A DNA stretch of 64,000 bases, taken from contig BMSM01000007.1 of the NCBI GenBank assembly GCA_014649155.1, positions 248,001 to 312,000 of the forward strand, in the 5' to 3' direction. Both the position numbers and the translations under genes were made by a program. Origin of the DNA: Streptomyces griseoviridis. GTDB taxonomy: Bacteria > Actinomycetota > Actinomycetes > Streptomycetales > Streptomycetaceae. The notes under the pieces were generated by a model. That model ran no database searches. It saw only the letters and a program-made list of their open reading frames with translations, and was not told the origin of the DNA. Positions 34,368 to 44,628 of this stretch are shown one piece after another; the stretch's first letter is position 1; each line of letters starts with the position of its first letter.

Positions 34368-37300
34368 TCAGACCTCTTCGACGCTGCTCGGCTCGCGCCG
34401 GGACAGGTCGATGCCAAGCTCCTCCGCAGCGCGGAAGACGTCCTCGTCGGTGTCGCGCATCTCGATGGACATGCCGTCCGAGGACAGCACCTCCACGTTG
34501 AGGCACAGGGACTGCATCTCCTTGATGAGCACCTTGAAGGACTCGGGGATGCCGGGCTCGGGGATGTTCTCGCCCTTGACGATGGCCTCGTAGACCTTCA
34601 CGCGGCCGGTGACGTCGTCGGACTTGATGGTCAGCAGCTCCTGGAGGGCGTAAGCGGCGCCGTACGCCTCCAGCGCCCACACCTCCATCTCACCGAAGCG
34701 CTGGCCACCGAACTGGGCCTTTCCACCCAGCGGCTGCTGGGTGATCATCGAGTACGGGCCGGTCGAGCGGGCGTGCAGCTTGTCGTCGACCAGGTGGTGC
34801 AGCTTGAGGATGTACATGTAGCCGACCGAGATCGGGTCCGGGAACGGCTCACCGCTCCGGCCGTCGAACAGCCGCGCCTTGCCGGTCGGCAGCACCATCC
34901 GCTCACCGTCCCGGTTGGGGATGGTGTGCTGGAGCAGACCGGCCAGCTCGTCCTCGCGCGCACCGTCGAAGACCGGGGTGGCGACGTTGGTACCGGGCTC
35001 GACCTTGTCGGCGCCGATCACCTGGAGCCGCTGGGCCCACTCCTCCGCGAGGCCGGAGACGTCCCAGCCGCGGCTGGCGAGCCAGCCGAGGTGGATCTCC
35101 AGGACCTGTCCCGGGTTCATCCGGGACGGGACGCCCAGCGGGTTGAGGATGATGTCGACCGGCGTGCCGTCCTCCAGGAACGGCATGTCCTCGATCGGGT
35201 TGATCTTGGAGATGACGCCCTTGTTGCCGTGGCGGCCGGCGAGCTTGTCACCGTCGGTGATCTTGCGCTTCTGCGCGACGTAGACGCGCACCAGCTGGTT
35301 GACACCGGGGGGAAGCTCGTCGCCCTCCTCGCGGTCGAAGACGCGGACGCCGATGACCTTGCCGGTCTCGCCGTGCGGCACCTTCAGCGAGGTGTCACGG
35401 ACCTCACGGGCCTTCTCACCGAAGATCGCGCGCAGCAGCCGCTCCTCGGGCGTCAGCTCGGTCTCGCCCTTGGGCGTGACCTTGCCGACGAGGATGTCGC
35501 CGGCGATGACCTCGGCGCCGATGCGGATGATGCCGCGCTCGTCGAGGTCGGCGAGGACCTCCTCGGAGACGTTCGGGATGTCCCGGGTGATCTCCTCGGG
35601 GCCGAGCTTGGTGTCACGGGCGTCGACCTCGTGCTCCTCGATGTGGATCGAGGAGAGGACGTCGTCCTGCACGAGGCGCTGCGACAGGATGATCGCGTCC
35701 TCGTAGTTGTGACCCTCCCACGGCATGAACGCGACCAGCAGGTTCTTGCCGAGCGCCATCTCGCCGTTCTCGGTGGCGGGGCCGTCGGCGAGGACCTGGC
35801 CGGCGATGATCCGGTCGCCCTCGCTGACGATGACCTTCTGGTTCACCGAGGTGCCCTGGTTGGAGCGCGAGAACTTCGCCAGGCGGTACGTGATGTACGT
35901 GCCGTCGTCGTTGGCGGTGGTGATGTAGTCCGCGGAGACCTCCTGGACCACACCGGGCTTCTCGGCCTTGACCACGTCGCCGGCGTCGACCGCGGAGCGG
36001 TACTCCATGCCGGTGCCGACGAGCGGCGCCTCGGACTTGATGAGCGGCACGGCCTGGCGCATCATGTTCGCGCCCATGAGGGCACGGTTGGCGTCGTCGT
36101 GCTCCAGGAAGGGGATCATGGCGGTCGCGACCGACACCATCTGGCGCGGCGAGACGTCCATGTAGTCCACGTCCTCGGGGCCGACGTAGTCGACCTCGCC
36201 GCCCTTGCGGCGGACCAGCACGCGGTTCTCGGCGAACCGCATGTCATCGCCGAGCGTGGCGTTGGCCTGCGCGATGACGAAGCGGTCCTCCTCGTCGGCG
36301 GTCAGGTAGTCGACGTCGTCGGTGACCTGGCCCTCGACGACCTTGCGGTACGGGGTCTCGACGAAACCGAACGCGTTGACCCGGCCGTAGGAGGCGAGCG
36401 AGCCGATCAGACCGATGTTCGGGCCTTCGGGCGTCTCGATCGGGCACATGCGGCCGTAGTGCGAGGGGTGCACGTCACGGACCTCGAAGCCGGCCCGCTC
36501 ACGGGAGAGACCACCCGGACCGAGCGCCGACAGGCGGCGCTTGTGGGTGAGACCCGACAGCGGGTTGTTCTGGTCCATGAACTGCGACAGCTGGCTGGTG
36601 CCGAAGAACTCCTTGATGGAGGCGACGACCGGCCGGATGTTGATCAGCGTCTGCGGCGTGATCGCCTCGACGTCCTGGGTCGTCATGCGCTCGCGCACGA
36701 CGCGCTCCATACGCGCCAGACCCGTACGGACCTGGTTCTGGATGAGCTCGCCGACGCTGCGCAGACGACGGTTGCCGAAGTGGTCGATGTCGTCGGTCTC
36801 GACGACGACCGGCTGGCCGTTGTCGCCGACCGTCTCGGTCTCCCCGGCGTGCAGCTTGACCAGGTACTTGATCGTCGCGATGACGTCCTCGACGGTCAGG
36901 ATGCCCGCGTCGAGCGGGGCGTCCGCACCCAGCTTCTTGTTGACCTTGTAGCGGCCGACCTTGGCGAGGTCGTAGCGCTTCGGGTTGAAGTAGAGGTTCT
37001 CGAGCAGCGTCTGCGCGGCCTCCCGGGTCGGGGGCTCGCCCGGACGCAGCTTGCGGTAGATGTCGAGCAGCGCGTCGTCCTGGCCCTGGGTGTGGTCCTT
37101 CTCCAGGGTGGCGCGCATGGACTCGTACTCGCCGAACTCCTCCAGGATCTGCTCGGTCGTCCAGCCGAGCGCCTTGAGGAGGACGGTGACGGACTGCTTG
37201 CGCTTGCGGTCGATGCGCACACCGACCATGTCGCGCTTGTCGATCTCCATCTCCAGCCAGGCACCCCGGGACGGGATGATCTTGGCGGAGAAGATGTCCT

Positions 37301-37853
37301 TGTCGGACGTCTTGTCGATGGAGGAGTCGAAGTAGACGCCCGGCGAACGGACCAGCTGCGACACCACGACACGCTCGGTGCCGTTGATGACGAAGGTGCC
37401 CTTGTTCGTCATGAGCGGGAAGTCGCCCATGAAGACGGTCTGGGACTTGATCTCGCCGGTCTCGTTGTTCGTGAACTCGGCGGTGACGAAGAGCGGGGCG
37501 GCGTACGTGAAGTCGCGCTCCTTGCACTCGTCGATGGAGTTCTTCGGCGGCTCGAAGCGGTGGTCGCGGAAGGTCAGCGACATCGACCCGGAGAAGTCCT
37601 CGATCGGGGAGATCTCCTCGAAGATCTCCTCAAGACCGGACTTGGTGGGGACGTCCTGACCCGACTCGAGAGCCTCCTCGACGCGAGCCTTCCACGCGTC
37701 GTTGCCGAGCAGCCAGTCGAAGCTCTCGGTTTGCAGCGCGAGGAGGTTCGGAACCTCGAGGGGCTCCTTGATCTTTGCAAAGGAGATGCGCAGCGGGGCG
37801 GTGCTGGCAGCGTTGTTCGTATTCGCGGTCGAGGCATTGCGCGAGGCGGCCAA
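34368..37853 (-). CDS. rpoB: DNA-directed RNA polymerase beta subunit
   Basis: Beta subunit, 1161 residues, with a TTG start ([20 protein letters not shown]) preceded by GGAAGGA 7 nt upstream; the frame is open ten codons further but the family and this ribosome-binding site support TTG. The rifampicin region [20 protein letters not shown] followed by [11 protein letters not shown] has wild-type residues at the common resistance positions (E. coli D516, H526, S531). The C-terminus [16 protein letters not shown] is typical of Streptomyces. Confidence 0.98.
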   Translation of the reverse strand: MAASRNASTANTNNAASTAPLRISFAKIKEPLEVPNLLALQTESFDWLLGNDAWKARVEEALESGQDVPTKSGLEEIFEEISPIEDFSGSMSLTFRDHRFEPPKNSIDECKERDFTYAAPLFVTAEFTNNETGEIKSQTVFMGDFPLMTNKGTFVINGTERVVVSQLVRSPGVYFDSSIDKTSDKDIFSAKIIPSRGAWLEMEIDKRDMVGVRIDRKRKQSVTVLLKALGWTTEQILEEFGEYESMRATLEKDHTQGQDDALLDIYRKLRPGEPPTREAAQTLLENLYFNPKRYDLAKVGRYKVNKKLGADAPLDAGILTVEDVIATIKYLVKLHAGETETVGDNGQPVVVETDDIDHFGNRRLRSVGELIQNQVRTGLARMERVVRERMTTQDVEAITPQTLINIRPVVASIKEFFGTSQLSQFMDQNNPLSGLTHKRRLSALGPGGLSRERAGFEVRDVHPSHYGRMCPIETPEGPNIGLIGSLASYGRVNAFGFVETPYRKVVEGQVTDDVDYLTADEEDRFVIAQANATLGDDMRFAENRVLVRRKGGEVDYVGPEDVDYMDVSPRQMVSVATAMIPFLEHDDANRALMGANMMRQAVPLIKSEAPLVGTGMEYRSAVDAGDVVKAEKPGVVQEVSADYITTANDDGTYITYRLAKFSRSNQGTSVNQKVIVSEGDRIIAGQVLADGPATENGEMALGKNLLVAFMPWEGHNYEDAIILSQRLVQDDVLSSIHIEEHEVDARDTKLGPEEITRDIPNVSEEVLADLDERGIIRIGAEVIAGDILVGKVTPKGETELTPEERLLRAIFGEKAREVRDTSLKVPHGETGKVIGVRVFDREEGDELPPGVNQLVRVYVAQKRKITDGDKLAGRHGNKGVISKINPIEDMPFLEDGTPVDIILNPLGVPSRMNPGQVLEIHLGWLASRGWDVSGLAEEWAQRLQVIGADKVEPGTNVATPVFDGAREDELAGLLQHTIPNRDGERMVLPTGKARLFDGRSGEPFPDPISVGYMYILKLHHLVDDKLHARSTGPYSMITQQPLGGKAQFGGQRFGEMEVWALEAYGAAYALQELLTIKSDDVTGRVKVYEAIVKGENIPEPGIPESFKVLIKEMQSLCLNVEVLSSDGMSIEMRDTDEDVFRAAEELGIDLSRREPSSVEEV

Positions 37854-38016
37854 GAGGGGGTCCTTCCGAGGGCTCGGACTCACTACGCGCGTACCGGTCC
37901 CCCACCCTGCACAGAGCCGGAAACCCCAGGTGGGGGCTGATCCGGTCGACGGTGCTCGAGCGAGGGCATGCCCCTGGTGACGGGCAGGGAGCAGCTAACA
38001 GGCAGCGCAAAGGGTC

Positions 38017-38045
38017 AGTGTAGCCACTTGGCACACTGATGTCCA
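38017..38045 (-). promoter_or_regulatory. Predicted rpoBC promoter
   Basis: On the minus strand TGGACA (38045-38040) and TACACT (38022-38017) are 17 nt apart. Transcription near 38010 would leave a leader of about 157 nt before the TTG start of rpoB. An inverted repeat overlaps the -10 box. Confidence 0.55.
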
Positions 38046-38310
38046 GTCCCGCTCTACGGAGCGCCTCACTACCCTCATCTCGACGTCTGCGGCAAGCCTG
38101 CCCTCAACGCACGGTGATACTTCCCTCTGCGTCGCCGATCCATGCCTCGGAACCCGGATCGTTGTGACGACGCGTCCTGAGAATTGCGCGCTGCGTGCGG
38201 TTCGTCAAGGCCCCCCTTGCCCGAACCGGGGCGGTCGAAGACACAACGAAGATCACCATACCTCGCTCACACACGGTCGCAAGGCAACCACGGCGAGGTC
38301 CGGGAACGAC

Positions 38311-38344
38311 GAAGAGCGACCACCCGATTGGATGATCGCTCTTC
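38311..38344 (-). terminator. Hairpin after rplL
   Basis: GAAGAGCGA and TCGCTCTTC form a 9-bp perfect stem, extendable past a mismatch, 52 nt after the rplL stop. It sits where bacteria commonly attenuate rplJL messages before rpoBC. Confidence 0.6.
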
Positions 38345-38395
38345 GGTGCGTACGCGTTACAGCCCCTGGAGGCCGTTCACACGATCGCGAAGGTC

Positions 38396-38785
38396 TTACT
38401 TGACCTCGACGGAGGCGCCGGCGCCCTCGAGGGCCTCCTTGGCCTTGTCCGCGGCGTCCTTGGCGACCTTCTCGAGGACGGGCTTCGGGGCGCCGTCCAC
38501 GAGGTCCTTGGCCTCCTTCAGGCCGAGGGAGGTCAGCTCGCGCACGACCTTGATGACCTGGATCTTCTTGTCGCCGGCGCCGGTGAGGATGACGTCGAAC
38601 TCGTCCTTCTCCTCGGCGGCCTCGGCGGCGGCGCCACCAGCGGCACCACCGGCGACGACGACCGGCGCGGCAGCGGCGGCGGTGACGTCGAACTTCTCCT
38701 CGAACGCCTTCACGAACTCGGAGAGCTCGATGAGGGTCATCTCCTCGAACTGCGCGAGCAGGTCTTCCTGGCTGAGCTTCGCCAT
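38396..38785 (-). CDS. rplL: 50S ribosomal protein L7/L12
   Basis: L7/L12, 129 residues, the multicopy stalk protein that recruits translation factors. The N-terminal dimerisation domain begins [20 protein letters not shown], an Ala-rich hinge ([20 protein letters not shown]) follows, and the C-terminal factor-binding domain includes [20 protein letters not shown]. Confidence 0.98.
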   Translation of the reverse strand: MAKLSQEDLLAQFEEMTLIELSEFVKAFEEKFDVTAAAAAPVVVAGGAAGGAAAEAAEEKDEFDVILTGAGDKKIQVIKVVRELTSLGLKEAKDLVDGAPKPVLEKVAKDAADKAKEALEGAGASVEVK

Positions 38786-38903
38786 GATGGCGGTCCTTCC
38801 ACTATTCGGCAGGGGGTGCCGGATGTACTGGGTGAGGCGGGCGTACGTCGGGCCCGCTGCGACCGTTGCCGCTCAGGCGGCGCGGGTCAGAAAGCGAGCC
38901 GAA

Positions 38904-39434
38904 TTACTCGGCACCGCCCTGCTCGTCCTGCTTGGCACGGAGCGCGTCCACGGTGCGGACGAGCTTCGACGGCAGCGCCTGGAAGACAGAGGCAGCCTGC
39001 GACTGCTTGCCCTTCATGGCACCGGCCAGCTTGGAGAGCAGAACCTCGCGGGACTCGAGGTCCGCAAGCTTCTTGATCTCGTCGGCGGACAGCGCCTTGC
39101 CGTCAAGGACACCGCCCTTGATGACGAGATTCGGGTTGTCCTTGGCGAAGTCGCGCAGACCCTTCGCCGACTCCACCGGGTCACCGGTGACGAAGGCGAC
39201 CGCCGTCGGACCGTTGAACAGGTCGTCGAGCGTCGTGATCCCGGCCTCGTTGGCCGCAATCTTGGTCAGCGTGTTCTTCACCACGGCGTACTGGGCGTTC
39301 TCACCGAGCGACCGGCGCAGCGTCTTGAGCTGCGCCACGGTGAGACCGCGGTACTCGGTCAGCACGGCGGCGTTCGAGTTGCGGAACTGATCCGTCAGCT
39401 CGGCAACCGCGGCAGCCTTGTCGGGCCTCGCCAT
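38904..39434 (-). CDS. rplJ: 50S ribosomal protein L10
   Basis: L10, 176 residues, anchors the L7/L12 dimers on the stalk and, complexed with them, represses its own mRNA in E. coli. It starts [20 protein letters not shown]; the conserved ALTEYRGL-like segment is [20 protein letters not shown]. The C-terminal helix ([20 protein letters not shown]) is the L7/L12 platform. Confidence 0.97.
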   Translation of the reverse strand: MARPDKAAAVAELTDQFRNSNAAVLTEYRGLTVAQLKTLRRSLGENAQYAVVKNTLTKIAANEAGITTLDDLFNGPTAVAFVTGDPVESAKGLRDFAKDNPNLVIKGGVLDGKALSADEIKKLADLESREVLLSKLAGAMKGKQSQAASVFQALPSKLVRTVDALRAKQDEQGGAE

Positions 39435-39500
39435 AGAGCCTCGGCCTCCTTCCGGGTGATTCGGACCGCGCGGACCCGAAGGAGGACTGGGGAAAACGAA

Positions 39501-39527
39501 ACGCCCCGGCGCAGGCGCTCGGGGCGT
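39501..39527 (-). promoter_or_regulatory. GC-rich hairpin in the rplJ leader
   Basis: ACGCCCCGG pairs with CTCGGGGCGT-type sequence over 9 bp (one G-U) around a 9-nt apical loop, about 67 nt before the rplJ start. It could be part of the L10-L12 feedback target or an attenuator; the sequence alone does not decide. Confidence 0.45.
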
Positions 39528-39684
39528 AGCTCGACCGCTTGGTCTCCGTACGCGCACGGCACGGATCGATCGGGAGCTTCTCCACTGACACCTGCGCGGG
39601 TCGTCCGCTGTTCAGCGGATCCTTCGGCCACCGCACCTTCTTGCGAACGTGCGGCAACGACCAGCGGTCTTTGGCTTCTGTTGG

Positions 39685-39714
39685 AGAGTACGCGACCGGA
39701 TCGCCGTCAAGCAA
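39685..39714 (-). promoter_or_regulatory. Predicted rplJ promoter
   Basis: On the minus strand TTGCTT (39714-39709) and TACTCT (39690-39685) are 18 nt apart. An overlapping TTGACG, 14 nt from the same -10, is spaced too closely. Confidence 0.45.
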
Positions 39715-39808
39715 ATCCGGTCGGCGGACCGTCATGACGACCGGGACGGAGGGGGCTCGCACCCCGGCTCACATCCCCGGCTCGCATCCCCGGATCGGAA
39801 CCCTCGGA

Positions 39809-40816
39809 TCAGACTCCGGAGGCGTCCAGCGACTCCAGCTCGGCCAGTTCCTTCTCGATGTCGGCCAGCTCCTTGTCGAGGTCCTCGGTGGAGCCGGCGT
39901 CCGTGGAACCGGTCGCGTCGGAGAGGTCGCCCAGCGCGTCGCCCATCTCCTTGAACATGTCGGCCAGGTCGGTGGTCTCGCCGGCCGGCGGCACCTGCAC
40001 CTCGGCCTTGGCGCCGTAGTCAGAGAGCTTCATGCTGGTCTCGATGCTGCCCTCGGGGGACTCCATCGAGACGTCCATACGGACGGGCAGGTCGTCCTCG
40101 TTGACCCACACCTCGGTGTCGTAACCCTTGACGCCGGCCTTGTCGATGTTCTCCAGGAGCTGCTTGCGCTCGGCGGGCTTCAGCACCTCCAGGCTCTCGT
40201 TGCTCTCCATCATCTCCTTGACGGTGAGCGTGCCCTTGTAGTGCTCGGTCTCGACGCCGTCGACCTTCGCGGTGCCGACGTGCTTGAGGCTGGGCGACTC
40301 CAGGAGCATGGCGAGCTGGTCGGCCGGGTTCTGGTTCACGTTCTCCAGGCCCTTGGTCATCTGCTCGGTCAGCGCCTCGTCCCCGGCCATCTCCGCCGCG
40401 GCGGCCAGGTCGAACTTCAGCCAGCGCTTGCCGTCCATTTCCTTGGCGGCCTCGGCGCCCATATCCATGTACATGACGTTGTCCTGCCAGATCATGCGCA
40501 TCTGCTGGGGCGCGTCCGGCCCGGCGGCCGCGAAGGCGGAGCCCTTCATCGTCATATCCATGACGGTCGGGTCCCAGCCCATCACGCCGTTCATGGTCAT
40601 GTCGCCGCCCGCCGCCCCCGGCATCGACATGGTCATCTCGACCTTGGCCGACTTGGCCTCGGCGGTCTTCTCGTACGCCGCCGTGATCACCTGGTGGACG
40701 GACCGCCCGGCGGACCCGTCCTTCTCGGCGCCGCAGCCGACGGCACCCCCGGCCAGCACCAGCGCCGCGACACCGGCGAGCGTCGCCCCGCCCCGCTTGC
40801 GTATACCAAGCTCCAT
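39809..40816 (-). CDS. LppX/LolA-like lipoprotein
   Basis: A 335-residue exported protein. The N-terminus MELGIRKRGGATLAGVAALV leads to AGGAVGC, a lipobox-like site, so it should be membrane-anchored. The body has the LppX_LprAFG features: DMTMKGSAFAAAGPD, NVMYMDMGAEAAKEMDGKRW, LLESPSLKHVGTAKVDGVET and HYKGTLTV. The C-terminus is an acidic coil (DLDKELADIEKELAELESLD). Mycobacterial relatives carry lipids in the periplasm. It is downstream of a paralogue at 40876, between rplJ and rplA. Confidence 0.85.
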   Translation of the reverse strand: MELGIRKRGGATLAGVAALVLAGGAVGCGAEKDGSAGRSVHQVITAAYEKTAEAKSAKVEMTMSMPGAAGGDMTMNGVMGWDPTVMDMTMKGSAFAAAGPDAPQQMRMIWQDNVMYMDMGAEAAKEMDGKRWLKFDLAAAAEMAGDEALTEQMTKGLENVNQNPADQLAMLLESPSLKHVGTAKVDGVETEHYKGTLTVKEMMESNESLEVLKPAERKQLLENIDKAGVKGYDTEVWVNEDDLPVRMDVSMESPEGSIETSMKLSDYGAKAEVQVPPAGETTDLADMFKEMGDALGDLSDATGSTDAGSTEDLDKELADIEKELAELESLDASGV

Positions 40817-40875
40817 CGATCCCCCCAGAGGAACGCAAGGATTAGTTTTGTTCAAACTTTGAAAACCCTGTGAGT

Positions 40876-41754
40876 TTAGCCCACGGGACGATCGGTCCCC
40901 GCCGGGTTTCCGCCCACCCCGTCGAGCAGCTCCGTCACGTCCTGGGTGTCGTCGGCCGGGGGTTTCTCGGCGGAGACGCGTACGCCGTAGTCGCGGTAGT
41001 GGGCGGTCTGGGTCAGCTCGCCGTCCGCGGTCGTCGCCCGCTCGACCTTCTTGACCAGCAGGTCCCGGTCGTCGATCCACACCTCGACGGTCTGGGCGGT
41101 GACGCCGGCGGCCAGGTCCCGGACCGTGCCCGAGTAATGCGTGGTGAGCCGGCCCCGCACCCGCTCCTCGCCTGCCTTCCGCACGTCGTCGGAGGCCAGC
41201 AGCAGATCAAGGGACCGGTCGGGGGTGGCCGCCCGTATCTGGTCCCCCAGCTCCGCGCCGGTGCCGCCCGCCAGGTCGTCCAGGTCCTCGTAGGCGTATC
41301 TCACCCAGTGCCGGCCGCCCGCCCGGGCGGCGAAGGCGTCGCCCATGCGCGCGTAGTACGCGTCCGGCAGATAGCGCGCCTCCATCGACGCGCTGCCCAG
41401 CTCCCGCATGCTGTCGGCCAGCTCGCCGCCGGTGTAGGTGAGCGTGAGGGTGCCGGTGACCTCGTCGTCGGTCCAGCCGAGGGCGCCGTCCGCCGTCAGG
41501 GAGATCGTGGAGCCGATCCGCGTGCCGGACTCCACGCGTGCGGAGCGGGCCCGTTCCGTGGCCCGCTCGGCCGCGCGCAGCCCCGCGGTCACGGCGGCGG
41601 CCGGCGACGCGGTCGTCCGCTCGCCGGCGCCATCGGCGTCGTCGGACGGGCCGCAGGCGCCCGTGCACAGCGCCACCAGCGCGATCACCGCGGCCACCGT
41701 GAGCGCCATCCGCCCCGCCGGCCGCCGCCCGCCCGTCCCCGTCATCGCTGTCAC
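40876..41754 (-). CDS. LppX/LolA-like lipoprotein, paralogue
   Basis: A 292-residue protein with signal MALTVAAVIALVALCTGAC and the likely lipid-modified cysteine in TGACGPSDD. The body is related to the next gene: LTLTYTGGELADSMRELGSA, YARMGDAFAARAGGRHWVRY, then RGRLTTHYSGTVRDLAAGVT and VEVWIDDRDLLVKKV. GTG at 41754 or ATG at 41745 can start it. The two lipoproteins are tandem paralogues on the ribosomal strand, separated from rplA by a strong hairpin. Confidence 0.85.
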   Translation of the reverse strand: MTAMTGTGGRRPAGRMALTVAAVIALVALCTGACGPSDDADGAGERTTASPAAAVTAGLRAAERATERARSARVESGTRIGSTISLTADGALGWTDDEVTGTLTLTYTGGELADSMRELGSASMEARYLPDAYYARMGDAFAARAGGRHWVRYAYEDLDDLAGGTGAELGDQIRAATPDRSLDLLLASDDVRKAGEERVRGRLTTHYSGTVRDLAAGVTAQTVEVWIDDRDLLVKKVERATTADGELTQTAHYRDYGVRVSAEKPPADDTQDVTELLDGVGGNPAGTDRPVG

Positions 41755-41821
41755 CCGCCCCCCGGTCGTCCCCGTACCAGAAAGCTAACGCAGACCACTG
41801 ACAACGGGTCCGGAAACGGGA

Positions 41822-41857
41822 ACGGGCCCCGCGCCCTGGGCAGGGTGCGGGGCCCGT
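41822..41857 (-). terminator. rplKA terminator
   Basis: ACGGGCCCCGCGCCCT and AGGGTGCGGGGCCCGT pair over 16 positions (one mismatch) around GGGC, 29 nt after the rplA stop. Confidence 0.75.
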
Positions 41858-41886
41858 GAACCGGTGCTCCGGGTGAACCGTCAGGC

Positions 41887-42612
41887 TCAGACCGCGGCCG
41901 GGTCCTCCTCGACGAGGAGGTTCCGGGTGCGGTTGGAGTCGACCGGGATGCCGGGGCCCATCGTGGTGCTGATGGCGGCCTTCTTGATGTAGCGGCCCTT
42001 GGCGGCGGACGGCTTCAGACGGAGGATCTCCTCCAGGGCCGCACCGTAGTTCTCCACCAGCTTGGTGTCGTCGAACGACGTCTTGCCGATGATGAAGTGC
42101 AGGTTCGCGTGCTTGTCGACACGGAACTCGATCTTGCCGCCCTTGATCTCGGTCACGGCCTTGGCCACGTCCGGGGTCACGGTGCCCGTCTTCGGGTTCG
42201 GCATCAGACCACGCGGGCCGAGGACGCGGCCGAGGCGGCCGACCTTGCCCATGAGGTCCGGGGTGGCGACGACGGCGTCGAAGTCCAGACGGCCCTTCGA
42301 CACCTCGTCGATCAGCTCGTCGGCGCCGACGATGTCGGCGCCCGCGGCACGCGCGGCCTCGGCACGGTCACCGGTCGCGAAGACCAGGACCCGGGCGGTC
42401 TTGCCGGTGCCGTGCGGGAGGTTCACGGTGCCACGGACCATCTGGTCGGCCTTGCGCGGGTCGACACCCAGGCGGAAGGCGACCTCGACGGTGCCGTCGA
42501 ACTTGGTCGTGGAGGTCTCCTTGGCGAGACGGACGGCCTCGAGCGGGGCGTACAGCTTCTCCCGGTCGATCTTGGCGTCCGCAGCGCGGAGAGACTTGCT
42601 GCGCTTGCTCAC
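41887..42612 (-). CDS. rplA: 50S ribosomal protein L1
   Basis: L1, 241 residues, mobile stalk protein at the E site and translational repressor of rplKA in E. coli. It starts [40 protein letters not shown] is the diagnostic segment. Confidence 0.98.
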   Translation of the reverse strand: MSKRSKSLRAADAKIDREKLYAPLEAVRLAKETSTTKFDGTVEVAFRLGVDPRKADQMVRGTVNLPHGTGKTARVLVFATGDRAEAARAAGADIVGADELIDEVSKGRLDFDAVVATPDLMGKVGRLGRVLGPRGLMPNPKTGTVTPDVAKAVTEIKGGKIEFRVDKHANLHFIIGKTSFDDTKLVENYGAALEEILRLKPSAAKGRYIKKAAISTTMGPGIPVDSNRTRNLLVEEDPAAV

Positions 42613-42693
42613 TACTGCTCCTGTTGGCTTCTAAGGAGTTGTGGTCCGGGCCGAGCAGGCCCTGCCACTACTGCTCGTGTACGGGGGTGGAGG

Positions 42694-43128
42694 TCAGCCC
42701 TCGACCGTGACGCCCATGGAACGGGCGGTGCCGGCGATGATCTTCTCGGCGGCGTCCAGGTCGTTGGCGTTGAGGTCGGGCATCTTGGTGGTGGCGATCT
42801 CACGGACCTGGTCGCGCGTGATCTTCGCGACCTTGGTCTTGTGCGGCTCGCCGGAGCCCTTCTCCACGCCCGCGGCCTTGAGGATCATCTTCGCGGCCGG
42901 CGGGGTCTTGGTGATGAAGGTGAAGGAGCGGTCCTCGTAGACCGTGATCTCCACCGGGATGACCCAGCCACGCTGCGACTCGGTCGCGGCGTTGTAGGCC
43001 TTGCAGAACTCCATGATGTTCACGCCGTGCTGACCCAGCGCGGGGCCGACCGGCGGGGCCGGGTTCGCGGCACCGGCCTGGATCTGGAGCTTGATGAGCC
43101 CCGTGACCTTCTTCTTCTTGGGAGGCAT
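42694..43128 (-). CDS. rplK: 50S ribosomal protein L11
   Basis: L11, 144 residues, forms the GTPase-associated centre with helix 43/44, needed for the stringent response and the thiostrepton site. It starts [20 protein letters not shown], with the Pro-rich thiostrepton-related loop [20 protein letters not shown] intact. Confidence 0.98.
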   Translation of the reverse strand: MPPKKKKVTGLIKLQIQAGAANPAPPVGPALGQHGVNIMEFCKAYNAATESQRGWVIPVEITVYEDRSFTFITKTPPAAKMILKAAGVEKGSGEPHKTKVAKITRDQVREIATTKMPDLNANDLDAAEKIIAGTARSMGVTVEG

Positions 43129-43231
43129 AGCTCTCCGGGTCCTTTCGATTCGGGTCCTGCCCGCCTCCGGGCGACAACCCGGACGCAGGCATACCGCACA
43201 ACGATAACGGGTATGGATGCGCGGCTGAAAA

Positions 43232-43278
43232 CCGAGCAGGTCAGACGCTCGCCGGAGCGAACCGTCTGACCTGCTCGG
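43232..43278 (-). terminator. Terminator between nusG and rplK
   Basis: CCGAGCAGGTCAGACG (43232-43247) and its perfect complement (43263-43278) form a 16-bp stem, followed on the minus strand by TTTTC. It lies 20 nt after the nusG stop, so rplKA must have its own promoter or rely on readthrough. Confidence 0.8.
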
Positions 43279-43297
43279 ACGTTTTCGAGCCAGAAGG

Positions 43298-44152
43298 TCA
43301 GTTCTTCTGGATCTGGTCGAAGGAGAGCTCGACCGGCGTCTCGCGGCCGAAGATCTCGACCAGGCCCTTGACCTTCTTGGAGTCGGCGTTGATCTCGTTG
43401 ATCGTGGCCTGGAGGGTGGCGAACGGGCCGTCGGTGACGGTGACCGAGTCGCCGACCTCGAAGTCCAGCACCTGGACCTCGACCTTGCGCTGCGGCACCG
43501 GCTTGCCCTCGGCCTCGGCGGCCTCGCGGGCGGCCTTCTCCTCGGCCTCCGGGGCGAGCATCTTGACGATCTCGTCCAGGGTCAGCGGGTACGGGTCGTA
43601 GGCGTTGCCGACGAAGCCGGTGACGCCCGGGGTGTTGCGGACGACGCCCCAGGACTCGTTGGTCAGGTCCATGCGGACCAGGACGTAACCCGGCAGCTTG
43701 TTCTGGCGGATCGTCTTGCGGTCGCCGTTCTTGATCTGGACGACCTCTTCCTGCGGCACCTCGGCCTGGAAGATGTAGTCCTCGACGTTGAGCGAGACGG
43801 CGCGCTGCTCCAGGTTGGTCTTCACGCGGTTCTCGTAGCCGGCGTACGTGTGGATGACGTACCACTCGCCGGGCAGGACGCGCAGTTCCTGGCGGAGCTT
43901 CTCGACCGGGTCGATCTCGGGCTCGTCCTCGGCCTCCGCCTCGTCGGCGGCATCCTCGGCGGACTCGGCGTCAGCATCCTCGGACTCGGCAGACTCGGCG
44001 TCGGCGGACTCGACGTCGGCAGCCTCGGTCTCGGCGGAGACCTCGGTGTCCTCGTCGCCCGACGCGGTGTCGACGGCGTCGAACTCGTCCTTGACGGACT
44101 CGGCCTCCACCTCGTGAGGCTCAACGGCGTCGTTCACGTTCGGGTCAGACAC
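43298..44152 (-). CDS. nusG: Transcription antitermination factor NusG
   Basis: NusG, 284 residues against about 181 in E. coli. The first 95 or so residues are a strongly acidic extension rich in Ala, Glu, Asp and Ser (for example [20 protein letters not shown]). The NGN domain follows ([20 protein letters not shown]), then the KOW domain ([20 protein letters not shown]). Acidic N-terminal extensions are common in Streptomyces NusG; their role is not known to me. Confidence 0.97.
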   Translation of the reverse strand: MSDPNVNDAVEPHEVEAESVKDEFDAVDTASGDEDTEVSAETEAADVESADAESAESEDADAESAEDAADEAEAEDEPEIDPVEKLRQELRVLPGEWYVIHTYAGYENRVKTNLEQRAVSLNVEDYIFQAEVPQEEVVQIKNGDRKTIRQNKLPGYVLVRMDLTNESWGVVRNTPGVTGFVGNAYDPYPLTLDEIVKMLAPEAEEKAAREAAEAEGKPVPQRKVEVQVLDFEVGDSVTVTDGPFATLQATINEINADSKKVKGLVEIFGRETPVELSFDQIQKN

Positions 44153-44197
44153 GGTGGCTGCTTCTTCCTGGATACATAGGGGTGGAACACGCGAAAG

Positions 44198-44220
44198 GAG
44201 CGCCGGGTACCTCGGCGCTC
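44198..44220 (-). terminator. Hairpin between secE and nusG
   Basis: GAGCGCCG and CGGCGCTC form a perfect 8-bp stem with a 7-nt loop, extended by GCGAA/TTCGC beyond a small bulge. It could lower nusG transcription relative to secE. Confidence 0.5.
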
Positions 44221-44232
44221 TTCGCTCGCGGG

Positions 44233-44520
44233 TCAGCCGAAGACGTACTTGGCGGCGTGGCTGAGCCCATAGTCAATCACGGTGACCAGGCCGATCATGA
44301 TGACGACGAAGATGATCACCACAGTGGTGTACGTCGTCAGCTGATTGCGACTCGGCCAGACCACCTTGCGGAGTTCCGCGATGATCTGGCGGTAGAAGAG
44401 CGCGAGACGCTTCAGCGGACCCTTTTTGGCACGCTTGCCGCCCTTGCGCTGCTTCTTCTTGGAGTCCGGCGCCTCGTCCTGGGCATCAGGCGTATCGATG
44501 GAGCCCACGGCGTCCGTCAC
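44233..44520 (-). CDS. secE: Preprotein translocase subunit SecE
   Basis: SecE, 95 residues, clamps the SecY channel. A basic N-terminus ([20 protein letters not shown]) precedes the amphipathic segment [20 protein letters not shown] and a single membrane helix ([20 protein letters not shown]). It lies between tRNA-Trp and nusG, the usual bacterial order. Confidence 0.97.
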   Translation of the reverse strand: MTDAVGSIDTPDAQDEAPDSKKKQRKGGKRAKKGPLKRLALFYRQIIAELRKVVWPSRNQLTTYTTVVIIFVVIMIGLVTVIDYGLSHAAKYVFG

Positions 44521-44628
44521 TCGTCCTCACCTGATTCCGGGTCGTGGCCGTGCCGCGCCCGGTCTGAGCCGCACGGCGGTGCATTGCTGTACGTACATGC
44601 GCACACATCCTGGCGAAGGTGTGTGTAG

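Larger units (their letters stand above)
37854..38395. other. Intergenic region between rplL and rpoB
   Basis: A 542-bp region with no supported gene. In transcription order it holds a hairpin after rplL (38344-38311), a degenerate relative of the rpsJ/rpsL leader element (38150-38130) and a candidate rpoB promoter (38045-38017). CAGTGT and ACACTG at 38016-38035 form an inverted repeat overlapping the -10. This suits partial readthrough from rplJL plus independent rpoBC transcription. Confidence 0.7.
39435..39808. other. rplJ upstream region
   Basis: A 374-bp non-coding region holding the rplJ promoter (39685-39714) and a leader of about 245 nt with a GC-rich hairpin (39501-39527). The part nearer the lipoprotein gene (39715-39808) contains short direct repeats of CATCCCCGG/GCATCCCCGG and nothing else I can name. 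Confidence 0.6.
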
